From: Proteobacteria bacterium UBA981
Lineage (GTDB): Bacteria; Pseudomonadota; Gammaproteobacteria; Ga0077536
Length of the DNA: 64,000 bases
Direction of reading: 5' to 3'
Assembly: GCA_002292285.1 (NCBI GenBank)
Contig: DBBP01000031.1
Location: 24,304 to 88,303 of the forward strand
Part shown: positions 26,689 to 35,489 of the stretch, piece by piece
Layout of the letters: the number at the start of each line of letters is the position of its first letter
How positions within the stretch are numbered: the stretch's first letter is position 1
Made by a program: the position numbers and the translations under genes
The notes under the pieces: model-generated
Told to the model about the DNA's origin: nothing
The model's input: only the letters and a program-made list of their open reading frames with translations
Databases searched by the model: none

Positions 26689-28359
26689 ATGGCATCTCGA
26701 CAGGCTGCCCGCAAAGGGCGTGTACGTGGCCGGCGGACAACTACGGCTGCCACCGATGAGATTAAGGCACTGCTCGGCCCACTGCCGTATCAGCGTGACC
26801 TGCTGATTGAATATCTGCACGCGATACAGGATCAGTACCGTTGCATCCATGCAGATCACATGGTCGCCTTGGCAGAATGCATGAGTCTGTCGATGACCGA
26901 AATCTTTGAAGTTGCGAGTTTCTATCACCATTTCGATATTGTTCGTGAAGGCGAGGCGTCGCCGCCGCAGATTACGGTACGCGTGTGCGAGTCTGTCACC
27001 TGCGCGCTGTTTGGCAGCGAGGCACTCGCGGCACAACTCGAGAGCTCTTTGGCCCCGGACGTGCGGATACAAAAAGTCCCCTGCGTAGGGCGATGCCATG
27101 AAGCACCTGTGGCCGTTGTTGGTCAGCGAACTGTAGGAGCTGCGAGCAGCGCCGCGATACAACAGCTTTGCGCTGGCGCCACGACTGCCGAGCTCCCGGA
27201 CTACCAGGACTATCATGCCTACCGCGCAGGCGGCGGCTATACCCTGCTACAACAATGCCATCAAGGCGCCTGTCGAGCCGAGGATGTCATCACCGCCTTG
27301 TCTGATTCGGGGTTACGCGGCCTTGGTGGTGCGGGATTTTCAGTTGGGCGAAAGTGGTCGATACTGCGTGACCAGCCGGCACCACGACTCATGGCGGTCA
27401 ATATAGACGAAGGGGAGCCCGGGACCTTTAAAGATCGCCACTATTTGGAGCGTGACCCCCATCGCTTTATCGAAGGCATGTTAATCGCTGCCAGCGTCGT
27501 CGATATCGACCATTGCTACATTTACTTGCGTGACGAATACGCTGCTTGCCGCAGCGTTCTGCACAAGGAACTTGAGGCGCTACGTGCCGATCCACCGTGC
27601 AAATTGCCGCGTATCGAACTGCGTCGCGGTGCCGGCGCGTACATCTGCGGTGAAGAGTCCGCAATGATCGAATCAATCGAGGGCAAACGTGGCATGCCGC
27701 GTCTGCGCCCGCCCTATGTTGCCGAGGTCGGCCTGTTCGGCCGCCCAACCCTCGAACACAATATGGAATCACTCTACTGGGTGCGCGAAATTCTCGAGAA
27801 AGGCGCTGCGTGGTTTAGCGCGCACGGGCGCCGGCAACGCTCCGGGCTGCGCTCGTTTTCCGTCAGCGGACGCGTGAATAAGGCGGGCGTTCATCTTGCT
27901 CCGGCAGGCATATCGGTACGCGAGCTCATCGATGAGTACTGCGGCGGTATGCTCGATGGACATACCCTTTACGCCTACTTCCCGGGCGGCGCCTCGGGCG
28001 GCATCCTGCCCGCCTCGCTGGACCATCTGCCGCTTGATTTCGACACGCTGCAAGAATACGGATGTTTCATCGGCTCTGCAGCGATCATCATCTTGTCTGA
28101 GCACGACAGTGCGCGCTCTGCTGCACACAATGCGATGAAATTTTTTGAGCACGAGAGCTGTGGTCAATGCACGCCATGCCGAGTCGGCACGGCAAAAGCA
28201 GCGATGCTGATGGGGCGCAAGCATTGGGACCAGGCGCTCCTCGGAGAACTCGCTGTGGCAATGCAGGACGCTTCTATTTGCGGCCTCGGCCAGGCGGCAC
28301 CCAATCCACTTCGCTGCGCAATCAAATACTTTCCCGACGAGTTTCGCAGCGATGGCTGA
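26689..28359 (+). CDS. fdhB: NAD-dependent formate dehydrogenase, fused gamma-beta subunit (NuoE-NuoF type)
   Basis: Passes electrons from the catalytic subunit to NAD. The 556-residue protein is a fusion. An N-terminal NuoE-like domain carries a [2Fe-2S] site (Cys-x4-Cys in VCESVTC and Cys-x3-Cys in CVGRC). A NuoF-like domain follows with GLGGAGFSVGRKW (NADH site), NIDEGEPGTFKDRHYLERD (FMN site), GAYICGEESAMIESIEGKRG and the [4Fe-4S] motif ESCGQCTPCRVG. This is the architecture of the tungsten/molybdenum Fdh1 type of methylotrophs. ATG 26689 follows fhcC by 4 bp and the end overlaps fdhA by 8 bp. Confidence 0.93.
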   Translation: MASRQAARKGRVRGRRTTTAATDEIKALLGPLPYQRDLLIEYLHAIQDQYRCIHADHMVALAECMSLSMTEIFEVASFYHHFDIVREGEASPPQITVRVCESVTCALFGSEALAAQLESSLAPDVRIQKVPCVGRCHEAPVAVVGQRTVGAASSAAIQQLCAGATTAELPDYQDYHAYRAGGGYTLLQQCHQGACRAEDVITALSDSGLRGLGGAGFSVGRKWSILRDQPAPRLMAVNIDEGEPGTFKDRHYLERDPHRFIEGMLIAASVVDIDHCYIYLRDEYAACRSVLHKELEALRADPPCKLPRIELRRGAGAYICGEESAMIESIEGKRGMPRLRPPYVAEVGLFGRPTLEHNMESLYWVREILEKGAAWFSAHGRRQRSGLRSFSVSGRVNKAGVHLAPAGISVRELIDEYCGGMLDGHTLYAYFPGGASGGILPASLDHLPLDFDTLQEYGCFIGSAAIIILSEHDSARSAAHNAMKFFEHESCGQCTPCRVGTAKAAMLMGRKHWDQALLGELAVAMQDASICGLGQAAPNPLRCAIKYFPDEFRSDG

Positions 28360-31114
28360 GGTGATTGAGTTTAGCCTCGACGGCGAGCAGGTCCGTGCAC
28401 CTGAGGGTGAGACACTGCTCCAAACTGCACGCAGGCTGGGGATTGCGGTTCCCTCATTGTGTTACCAGGAAGGTTATCGGGCAGACGGCAACTGTCGGGC
28501 CTGCGTGGTGGAGGTCGATGGCGAGCGAGTACTTGCGCCCTCCTGTTGCCGCCAACCAAGTGCAGGCATGGTCGTGAAAACTGCGAGTGACCGAGCGCGA
28601 GCAAGTCAACGCATGGTCGTTGAATTGCTCCAATCAGATATGCCAGGTGCCGGCAAGTCGCCATACTCGCCACACTCGGAGCTCGATCATTGGGCAGACT
28701 TTCTTAATGTCGGCACGCCTCGTTTTCCGCCCCGCGAACAACCCTGTGCCGACCTCAGCAGTCCGGCGATAGCCGTCAATCTCGATGCCTGCATTCAGTG
28801 CACGCGCTGCGTGCGCGCCTGCCGCGAAGAGCAAGTCAATGACGTTATTGGCTTTGCCTATCGAGGTTCGCACGCGCAGATCGTTTTCGACGTTGGCGAT
28901 CAGTTAGGCGACAGTACCTGCGTCAGTTGCGGCGAATGTGTGCAGGCTTGCCCGACGGGCGCTTTAATGCCCGCCACCGCGCAAACCAGTTCCGACATTG
29001 ATCGCAAAGTGGCGTCGGCCTGCCCTTATTGTGGTGTCGGCTGTCTACTGACCTTCAACGTAAAAGACGAAAAAATCAAATACGTCGAAGGTCGCAACGG
29101 TCCGTCCAATCACTCTAGGCTGTGCGTTAAAGGCCGTTTCGGCTTCGATTATGTGCATAATCCGCAGCGCCTGACCAAACCGCTTATCCGGCGCACCGGC
29201 GTTGAGAAAACCAAGGCCATCGTCCCGCACGCGGAAATAGATAAGTTTTTTCGCGAAGCGGAATGGGATGAAGCACTGGACGTCGCAGCAAACGGATTCA
29301 GCGCTATCCGCGCGTCTCACGGTGGTAGCGCACTGTGTGGCTTTGGCTCCGCGAAGGGCTCTAACGAAGAAGCCTATTTATTCCAAAAGCTGGTTCGAAC
29401 AGCGTTCGGTACGAATAATGTCGATCATTGCACGCGTTTGTGCCATGCATCCTCGGTCGCGGCCATGCTTGAGACGATCGGCTTCGGCGGCGTCTCGAAT
29501 CAAGTTGCCGATGTTAAACAAGCTGAAGTCATCGTTATTATCGGCGCCCGACCAACGGTCAACCACCCAGTCGCGGCAACGTTCATCAAGAATGCCAGCC
29601 AAAGTGGCGCGAAACTGATCCTGATGGACCCTTATCGCTCCGATTTAGCCCGCCACGCTGACTACTTCCTGCAATTCAATTCGGACACAGACGTGCCAAT
29701 GTTAAACGCGCTGATGAATACAATCATTAGCGAGAAACTCTACGATCGCGAGTTTGTCGAACAGCGCACTGAGGGCTTCCCGGCGTTGCGAGATTGTGTC
29801 GCCGAATATACGCCCGAGAGAGTCGCGCCGATTTGTGGCATTCCTGCGCAAACTTTGCGCGAGGTTGCACGCCTTTATGCTTCGTCCCGCGGTTCAATGA
29901 TTTTCTGGGGCATGGGTGTCTCGCAGCATATACATGGCACCGACAATGCCCGTTGTTTGATAGCGCTGGCATTATTGTGCGGACAAATCGGCCGGCCAGG
30001 TTGCGGCATTCACCCGTTGCGGGGACAGAACAACGTTCAGGGCGCCTCCGATGTCGGTCTGATCCCGATGGTTTATCCCGACTACCAGCCGGTTACCGAT
30101 CCTGAGGTGCAAATTAAGTTTGAACGGCTGTGGCATACGCAATTGAATCCGGAGCCGGGCCTGACTGTTGTCGAGATCATGCACGCAGTGCATGCCAGGG
30201 ACATCAAAGGCATGTACATCATGGGTGAAAATCCGGCCATGTCCGATCCAAATCTCAATCACGCACGTGAAGCGCTGGCGCACCTTGATCACCTGGTCGT
30301 ACAAGATATTTTTTTGACTGAGACTGCTGGATTTGCCGACGTCATCCTGCCGGCCTCCGCGTTCCCGGAAAAGAGCGGGACGTTCACTAACACCGACCGC
30401 CGAGTGCAGCTTGGTCGTCAGGCGATTTCACCACCCGGTGATGCCCGGCAAGACATTTGGATCATTCAGCAGCTTGCCAAGCGACTGGGACTAAGCTGGC
30501 ACTATGACGATGTCGAGAGCGTTTTTAGCGAAATGCGCACCGCGATGCCAAGCATCGCGGGCATTACCTGGCCACGACTCGAGCGTGAGCACTCTGTTAC
30601 CTACCCATGCCTGAATGAAGGCGATGGCGGCGAGCCCATCTTGTTCAAAGATGACTTTCCGACGCCGACCGGACGCGCGCTATTTGTTCCGGCCGAATAT
30701 ACCCACGCAGCCGAACTGCCGGACGACGAGTATTCGTCCATACTCATAACGGGCCGCCAGCTGGAACATTGGCATACGGGAAGCATGACCCGCAACGCCA
30801 GTGTGCTGGATGCTTTGGAACCTGAACCAGTCGTCAGTGTGCATCCCGAAGACATGGCAGACGCGGGCATCGACGACGAGGATTTTGTCCGTATCGAATC
30901 ACGACGCGGACATTTGGTCGCACGCGTCCGTGCCGACAGTGGCGTGCAGCGTGGCAGCGTGTTCATGGCGTTTTGCTACGCTGAAGCTGCGGTAAATTTT
31001 CTTACGGTTGAGGCTCTGGACCCGGTGGGGAAAATTCCGGAATTCAAATTCTGTGCCGTGCGACTATCCCATCACAGTACTGACGAAACTGCCGCCGCCA
31101 CATTATCTACCTAG
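28352..31114 (+). CDS. fdhA: NAD-dependent formate dehydrogenase, catalytic alpha subunit
   Basis: Oxidises formate to CO2 at a Mo- or W-bis-pterin centre. The 920-residue protein has in order: a [2Fe-2S] domain (PSLCYQEGYRADGNCRACVV), a NuoG-type Cys/His segment, two ferredoxin clusters (CIQCTRCVRACREEQ and CVSCGECVQACPTGAL), the [4Fe-4S] motif ACPYCGVGCLL, and the pterin domains. The metal-binding residue is the Cys in DHCTRLCHASSVAAM, so no selenocysteine is needed. It is the last gene of the fhc-fdh operon. No accessory gene such as fdhD is present in the window. Confidence 0.95.
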   Translation: MAEVIEFSLDGEQVRAPEGETLLQTARRLGIAVPSLCYQEGYRADGNCRACVVEVDGERVLAPSCCRQPSAGMVVKTASDRARASQRMVVELLQSDMPGAGKSPYSPHSELDHWADFLNVGTPRFPPREQPCADLSSPAIAVNLDACIQCTRCVRACREEQVNDVIGFAYRGSHAQIVFDVGDQLGDSTCVSCGECVQACPTGALMPATAQTSSDIDRKVASACPYCGVGCLLTFNVKDEKIKYVEGRNGPSNHSRLCVKGRFGFDYVHNPQRLTKPLIRRTGVEKTKAIVPHAEIDKFFREAEWDEALDVAANGFSAIRASHGGSALCGFGSAKGSNEEAYLFQKLVRTAFGTNNVDHCTRLCHASSVAAMLETIGFGGVSNQVADVKQAEVIVIIGARPTVNHPVAATFIKNASQSGAKLILMDPYRSDLARHADYFLQFNSDTDVPMLNALMNTIISEKLYDREFVEQRTEGFPALRDCVAEYTPERVAPICGIPAQTLREVARLYASSRGSMIFWGMGVSQHIHGTDNARCLIALALLCGQIGRPGCGIHPLRGQNNVQGASDVGLIPMVYPDYQPVTDPEVQIKFERLWHTQLNPEPGLTVVEIMHAVHARDIKGMYIMGENPAMSDPNLNHAREALAHLDHLVVQDIFLTETAGFADVILPASAFPEKSGTFTNTDRRVQLGRQAISPPGDARQDIWIIQQLAKRLGLSWHYDDVESVFSEMRTAMPSIAGITWPRLEREHSVTYPCLNEGDGGEPILFKDDFPTPTGRALFVPAEYTHAAELPDDEYSSILITGRQLEHWHTGSMTRNASVLDALEPEPVVSVHPEDMADAGIDDEDFVRIESRRGHLVARVRADSGVQRGSVFMAFCYAEAAVNFLTVEALDPVGKIPEFKFCAVRLSHHSTDETAAATLST

Positions 31115-31138
31115 GTGCGAAGAGCTAGCATACGCGTA

Positions 31139-31864
31139 TCAGCGCGCGATCGAATCCAACTGTAAAAATTCACGAATCAGCGGTGCGCCTTCCTTTGCGC
31201 CCGGTACCACCGTTTCAATCTGATACACGTAGCCCGGTAGTTCGTCGGACACGATAAAACTGTAGCTTTTGTCCGCATACTTTTCGAACAAATTCCGACG
31301 TGGATCGTTCACGTAGGGTTGGAACTCGATTTTGTGACCGTTCCAACGCCGTCCGTCAAACTCGAACGTGTGGGCCTGCACTGTGGCGGATTCCGCAAGG
31401 GCGAATTTGATCCGACGTTGAAAATACCGCCAACGTTCGCGAGCCGTGCCATTCGGATCGCTGAGGCGATTCATTTCCAGCACATCCCCTTGCAGATAAA
31501 TCTTCAGGATCGGATTGACCGTTGTGTTCTCCACCGGTGGCACCGGAAAATTCCTCTCGCCGGTAAAAAACCTGACCGCGGCAGATTTCGTACCGTCTTC
31601 GTGAACTTTTCTGATTTGAAATTCGATCTGGTCGTCAAAGCCCGCCTCAAGGGCACCGGAGCGCTTGAACGCGTACATAAGCGTAACCGGTGCAGTAACC
31701 GCACTCAGTTGATCTGTCATCCACAGTAGAACCTCCGCCTGCGAGAATTCAGGACTTTTCTCTTGTGCACTGGCGGTCCCGATATCGGCACACAGGGCGA
31801 CGCACATCCCCAGCAACCAGCTGGCGCGTCTATTTCTTAGCGTGTTTGGGAATGACACGTACAT
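31139..31864 (-). CDS. Secreted protein of unknown function in the xox cluster
   Basis: A 241-residue protein with an N-terminal signal peptide (basic residues, then WLLGMCVALCADIGTASAQE). The mature part is mixed alpha/beta without metal motifs; notable is a segment with FEFDGRRWNGHKIEF and PYVNDPRRNLFEKYADKSY and an ending LPGYVYQIETVVPG, suggesting a periplasmic beta-sheet binding fold. I do not recognise a named family. It follows xoxJ by 57 bp on the same strand, so it probably belongs to the methanol oxidation operon and may help XoxF maturation or export; that is inference. Converges on fdhA. Confidence 0.75.
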   Translation of the reverse strand: MYVSFPNTLRNRRASWLLGMCVALCADIGTASAQEKSPEFSQAEVLLWMTDQLSAVTAPVTLMYAFKRSGALEAGFDDQIEFQIRKVHEDGTKSAAVRFFTGERNFPVPPVENTTVNPILKIYLQGDVLEMNRLSDPNGTARERWRYFQRRIKFALAESATVQAHTFEFDGRRWNGHKIEFQPYVNDPRRNLFEKYADKSYSFIVSDELPGYVYQIETVVPGAKEGAPLIREFLQLDSIAR

Positions 31865-31921
31865 ACCTCAAAATTTCGCAGCAACAGTACAGTTATTTAG
31901 TATTGGTTCGACAATAAACTG

Positions 31922-32887
31922 TCAGTCGGTGTCTTCAATCGTCGGACGGATAATCAGTTCTTTTCTCGGGATACCGTAGTCGTCCAGGATCGCGTTGATC
32001 TCCACCTGACTTGCAGCAAGCATGCGATTGATTTGCTGTCTCCATTCGGAATCCGCGAAACGCACCGCCATGGCGATCTGAAAGTCGAAACGCAGGCCGG
32101 GTTCGGCACGCATCGGGATGACTTTCAGTTTCGATTCGCTCAAGGTCTTGGCCAAGTATCCGGCTATCGGGCCCCACACGAAGGTCAGATTAATATCGCC
32201 GGAAATCAAATCACGCTCGATGATTTTGCCCGGGTACTCGTTCTTATCGCCGCTCATACTCTGGAACGGAATCCCTTGGTCCATCAAGCCAACCTGATGA
32301 ATGAAATCTGTGCCAGGACCGCGATCCCACAGGCCTATACGCAGCGAGTCTGCCTGTTGCGGGCTCAGTGTCTTCAGGTCGTCCTGCGATTGAATGAAAT
32401 CCAGCCCGCGGTCCTTCACGTAAACCATGGCCCACGATGAACGCAAATACGGTCGGGTGGGCGACGCCATCTCAAAATTTTCAATGACGCCCATGACCAG
32501 ATCACACTTGTAGCGGCCGTCTTCGGTTTCGTTGTTTGTCAGCGTGTTTCGGATGAAACCCATACGCTGTGGAAACCACTCGTACTTTAGCGGTACGCCG
32601 AGCTTACGTGCCAACAGCTCGGCGAGCTTGTTCTCATAGCCGTCGCCAGCGCGATTCGACATCGGTAACAAATTGGGATCGGCACAAACTCTCAGTTCAT
32701 CTTTTGGTGCAGATTCCTGGGCGGCGCTGGAAGCGCACATCAATATGCACACTCCCAGCGCAAGCAACTTCGCCAGCGCTCGCGGAACCAAATCTAAACG
32801 CTCACCAAGTGGCGCAGTGCAGCGTGGGACGGTGGGCGTTGCGCGAGAGGTGTTGACCGTTGGGATGCTATTTCGCCTCCGCCTCAA
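31922..32887 (-). CDS. xoxJ: XoxJ, periplasmic substrate-binding-like protein
   Basis: Periplasmic protein of the MxaJ/XoxJ family, proposed to bind and activate apo methanol dehydrogenase. It has a secretion signal (LLALGVCILMCASSAAQ), then LRVCADPNLLPMSNRAGDGYENKLAELL, the family start, with WFPQRMGFIRNTLT, CDLVMGV and WGPIAGYLA. The true start is uncertain: the frame opens at TTG 32887, overlapping the pseudoazurin gene by 20 bp, and a TTG near 32805 would leave just the signal peptide. No ATG is suitably placed. Confidence 0.88.
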   Translation of the reverse strand: MRRRRNSIPTVNTSRATPTVPRCTAPLGERLDLVPRALAKLLALGVCILMCASSAAQESAPKDELRVCADPNLLPMSNRAGDGYENKLAELLARKLGVPLKYEWFPQRMGFIRNTLTNNETEDGRYKCDLVMGVIENFEMASPTRPYLRSSWAMVYVKDRGLDFIQSQDDLKTLSPQQADSLRIGLWDRGPGTDFIHQVGLMDQGIPFQSMSGDKNEYPGKIIERDLISGDINLTFVWGPIAGYLAKTLSESKLKVIPMRAEPGLRFDFQIAMAVRFADSEWRQQINRMLAASQVEINAILDDYGIPRKELIIRPTIEDTD

Positions 32888-33320
32888 TGGCCTTCTTCAT
32901 CTTCTTGAGCGCTCGATTGACCATATTCTTTGCCACCTTCACTTCCTGCAAATTCGCCTCAAGTTGCGCAAGATTTGCCGGCGGACGGGCGTCCCCAACG
33001 ACGATAACACCCACCATACCTGTGGAGACATGCGGCGCGCACTTGTAAACGTAAGCACCCTCTTGCTCTAAGCTGATGCTAAAACTTTCTTCGCCTAACT
33101 TCGATTTCCATCCCTGTGCACCTGCGGGGAACATGCCCTCGATGGTCTGCGTATCGTGGCCAGTCATCCCGGTAAAGCGAACCGTGTCGCCGGGTTGTGC
33201 GAATGTAACCAGCGGCTGCCACTGAGTGACGACACCCTTGACGATATGTTCTTCTGCGTAAGCGCTGCTTACGGCAAACAAGGTCATCGCTAGCACTAAG
33301 AACCTGTAGCCCTTCGACAT
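32868..33320 (-). CDS. Pseudoazurin-like blue copper protein
   Basis: A 150-residue periplasmic type-1 copper protein. A signal peptide ends near residue 22 (VSSAYAEEH). The copper ligands are all visible: His55 in TGHDTQ, and Cys94, His97 and Met102 in CAPHVSTGM, with the spacing of pseudoazurin. GMFPAGAQGWKSKL also matches pseudoazurin. A Lys-rich C-terminal helix may be a docking surface. ATG 33320 has GAGGAG upstream. Lying between xoxF and xoxJ, where a cytochrome c (xoxG) is usual, it is a candidate electron acceptor of XoxF; that role is inferred. Confidence 0.9.
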   Translation of the reverse strand: MSKGYRFLVLAMTLFAVSSAYAEEHIVKGVVTQWQPLVTFAQPGDTVRFTGMTGHDTQTIEGMFPAGAQGWKSKLGEESFSISLEQEGAYVYKCAPHVSTGMVGVIVVGDARPPANLAQLEANLQEVKVAKNMVNRALKKMKKAIEAEAK

Positions 33321-33545
33321 GTGATTGAACTCCTCGATCGATTCAGATGGTTGGTTGAATTTCAAAACGTGCTTCTCTCACGTCGGCTGTAGATTAGCAG
33401 GACGAGACTGAATCGCGCCTGAACTATGTCCGGCCCTGCTTTCCGTCGTGCGATCCGAGATTGATGCGATCAGGGAACGCAATGGCCTCTTTGAGGCCTC
33501 GTTGCGGGTAGCCCCCGGGGACGTGGCGCGCGATTGTCGCAGGAT
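33321..33545. other. Intergenic region between pseudoazurin and the xoxF terminator
   Basis: No gene seen. It contains a perfect short hairpin GGCCTC-TTT-GAGGCC (33484-33498) without a T-tract. Since xoxF ends in a terminator, a promoter for pseudoazurin-xoxJ is expected here, but I could not pick hexamers with confidence. Confidence 0.5.
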
Positions 33546-33578
33546 AAAAAAACCCGACCCTCGTTAAAGGACCGGGCC
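33546..33578 (-). terminator. Rho-independent terminator of xoxF
   Basis: On the minus strand, stem CCCGGTCC / GGGTCGGG (with two G-U pairs) around TTTAACGA, followed by seven T. It lies about 50 bp after the xoxF stop and would separate xoxF transcripts from the pseudoazurin-xoxJ genes. Confidence 0.85.
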
Positions 33579-33626
33579 TCTAGGCTGGTTAACAGTCAGT
33601 ATAAATTGATAACGATATCGCGCTGC

Positions 33627-35489
33627 TTAGGGCAGGCTGAATACGCTTAGCACGCCGCCGAGACGGGTGAAACGATTCAAATCACGATAGCCACCAACTG
33701 CACCCAAACCGTCGGTGTCGTTAATCAGGCCGGCTGCCATGCCGATACCTGCCCAACCACCAACTCCGGAAAGAACGCCGACATACTGTTTGCCGCCGTG
33801 TCCCCAAGTGTTGGTGTTACCGATGATGCCGGATGGCGTTTTGAACTTCCAAAGAAGCTTACCGCTTTTTGCGTCAATCGCTTTCAGGTAACCACCGAGT
33901 GTGCCGTAGAACACCACGTCGCCTGCGGTCGCCAAGGCACCACTCCAGACTGAGAAACGCTCTGGAATCGACCAAACGATTTTGCCCTTATCCGCATCCC
34001 AGGCAATGAAGTTGCCGAGGTTGTTGTTGTCGGCGTTGTTACCGAACTCCGGACCGGCTGACACACGACCCGCCGGGAACATGCTGAGTACAGCATTCAC
34101 GTATGGTTGACCAGCAACGTACTCCCCACCCGACACAGGCTCGTAATTCATGCAGACGTGGTTCGTCGGCACGTAGAACAGGCCAGTGCGTGGGCTGTAG
34201 GAAGCCGGCTGCTGGTCTTTTGAACCGAGAGCCGCAGGACAGATATTGGTCGAGTTAGTGTCCTCGCCGTTGTGGTGAGTGGAGTACTTCGCAACGACCT
34301 GTGGGCGCCCTGTCTTCATATCGACATGCGTCGCCCAATTCACTGCTGGATCAAACTTCTCCGCCACCAGCAACGCGCCGTTTGTCCGATCAAGGGTATA
34401 TCCGAAACCATTGCGGTCTAAGTGGACCAGTGCTTTGGTATCTTTGCCCTTGACCTCCATGTCGGCCAGGATCATTTCGTTGATACCGTCGTAGTCCCAC
34501 TCATCGTGAGGCGTCATCTGGTACACCCAATGGGCCATGCCGGTGTCGACGTCGCGCGAAAAGATCGACTGAGACCACTTGTTGTCGCCAGGGCGAACAA
34601 CCGGGTTCCAGGTCGACGGATTGCCGGTACCGTAATAAAACGCATTACGCTCTTTATCGTAGGGCCACCAGCCCCAGGTTGCACCGCCGCCGATCTTCCA
34701 TTGGTCACCTTTCCAGCTTTTCAGGGAGGAATCGGCACCAACGGGTTGCCCCATTGAAGTGGTCTTCTCGGGGTCGAACAGCATGTCCGAATCCGGGCCC
34801 ATGCTGTAGGCACGCCAGGCGCGCTTACCGTCCGACAGGTTGTAGGCATTGATCCAGCAACGAACGCCAAACTCGCCACCTGAAATGCCGGTGATGACTT
34901 TGTCTTTCATCACATGTGGCGCATTGGTATTGGTTTGACCCAATTTTGCGTCGCCATTCTTGACCGACCAGACTTTTTCACCCGTCTTGGCATTCAGAGC
35001 GATCAGAACAGTATCGGCCTGTTGCAAGAGAATCTTGCCCTCACCATAGCCGAGGCCGCGGTTAACCACGTCACAGCACATGACCGGGACAGTCTCGTCA
35101 TAGTCCTGAATAGGGACGTATTCCCACACAATCTCTAGATTGTCGAGATTGATGGCGAATACGTTGTTCGGGAAAGCGGCATGGATGTAGAGCGTATCGT
35201 GCGACAAACCAGTCGCTGATCCGGGCAGGACCAGAGGTCCGCCTTCATGGCCACGCAAAACGCCAGTTGAAAACGTCCACGCGGCCTGGATCTTGTGTGC
35301 GTTTTCATTGTTGATTTGATTCAACTCTGAATAGCGCCAGTTCCAATAGTTACCACCGGGGAACACCCAGTAGTTGGGATCTTGCATCAGCTTCTCAAGC
35401 TGTGCGTTGGCCGAAACCTGCGCGGTTCCAGACAAGAGCAAAACAGAGACCGCGGCAATGAGCCATCGTTGAAACGATGATTTCCTCAT
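33627..35489 (-). CDS. xoxF: Lanthanide-dependent methanol dehydrogenase XoxF
   Basis: Periplasmic PQQ enzyme oxidising methanol to formaldehyde. The 620-residue precursor has a signal peptide (LIAAVSVLLLSGTAQVSANA), the vicinal disulfide Cys138-Cys139 over PQQ, metal-ligand residues in GEFGVR (Glu206) and YYGTGN (Asn290), and WDYDG with catalytic Asp332 and Asp334. The second Asp marks lanthanide-dependent XoxF; MxaF has Ala there. I chose ATG 35489, preceded by AAGGAGGAG. A second ATG at 35525 also has AGAGG upstream and would add 12 residues before the signal peptide. Confidence 0.96.
   Translation of the reverse strand: MRKSSFQRWLIAAVSVLLLSGTAQVSANAQLEKLMQDPNYWVFPGGNYWNWRYSELNQINNENAHKIQAAWTFSTGVLRGHEGGPLVLPGSATGLSHDTLYIHAAFPNNVFAINLDNLEIVWEYVPIQDYDETVPVMCCDVVNRGLGYGEGKILLQQADTVLIALNAKTGEKVWSVKNGDAKLGQTNTNAPHVMKDKVITGISGGEFGVRCWINAYNLSDGKRAWRAYSMGPDSDMLFDPEKTTSMGQPVGADSSLKSWKGDQWKIGGGATWGWWPYDKERNAFYYGTGNPSTWNPVVRPGDNKWSQSIFSRDVDTGMAHWVYQMTPHDEWDYDGINEMILADMEVKGKDTKALVHLDRNGFGYTLDRTNGALLVAEKFDPAVNWATHVDMKTGRPQVVAKYSTHHNGEDTNSTNICPAALGSKDQQPASYSPRTGLFYVPTNHVCMNYEPVSGGEYVAGQPYVNAVLSMFPAGRVSAGPEFGNNADNNNLGNFIAWDADKGKIVWSIPERFSVWSGALATAGDVVFYGTLGGYLKAIDAKSGKLLWKFKTPSGIIGNTNTWGHGGKQYVGVLSGVGGWAGIGMAAGLINDTDGLGAVGGYRDLNRFTRLGGVLSVFSLP

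Noticed and set aside
28352..31114. Selenocysteine in formate dehydrogenase
   Set aside because: The frame is open without TGA and the active-site position in TRLCHASS is Cys.
31139..33320. Cytochrome c (xoxG) hidden in the xox cluster
   Set aside because: I looked for CxxCH motifs in the translated frames of the genes here and found none.
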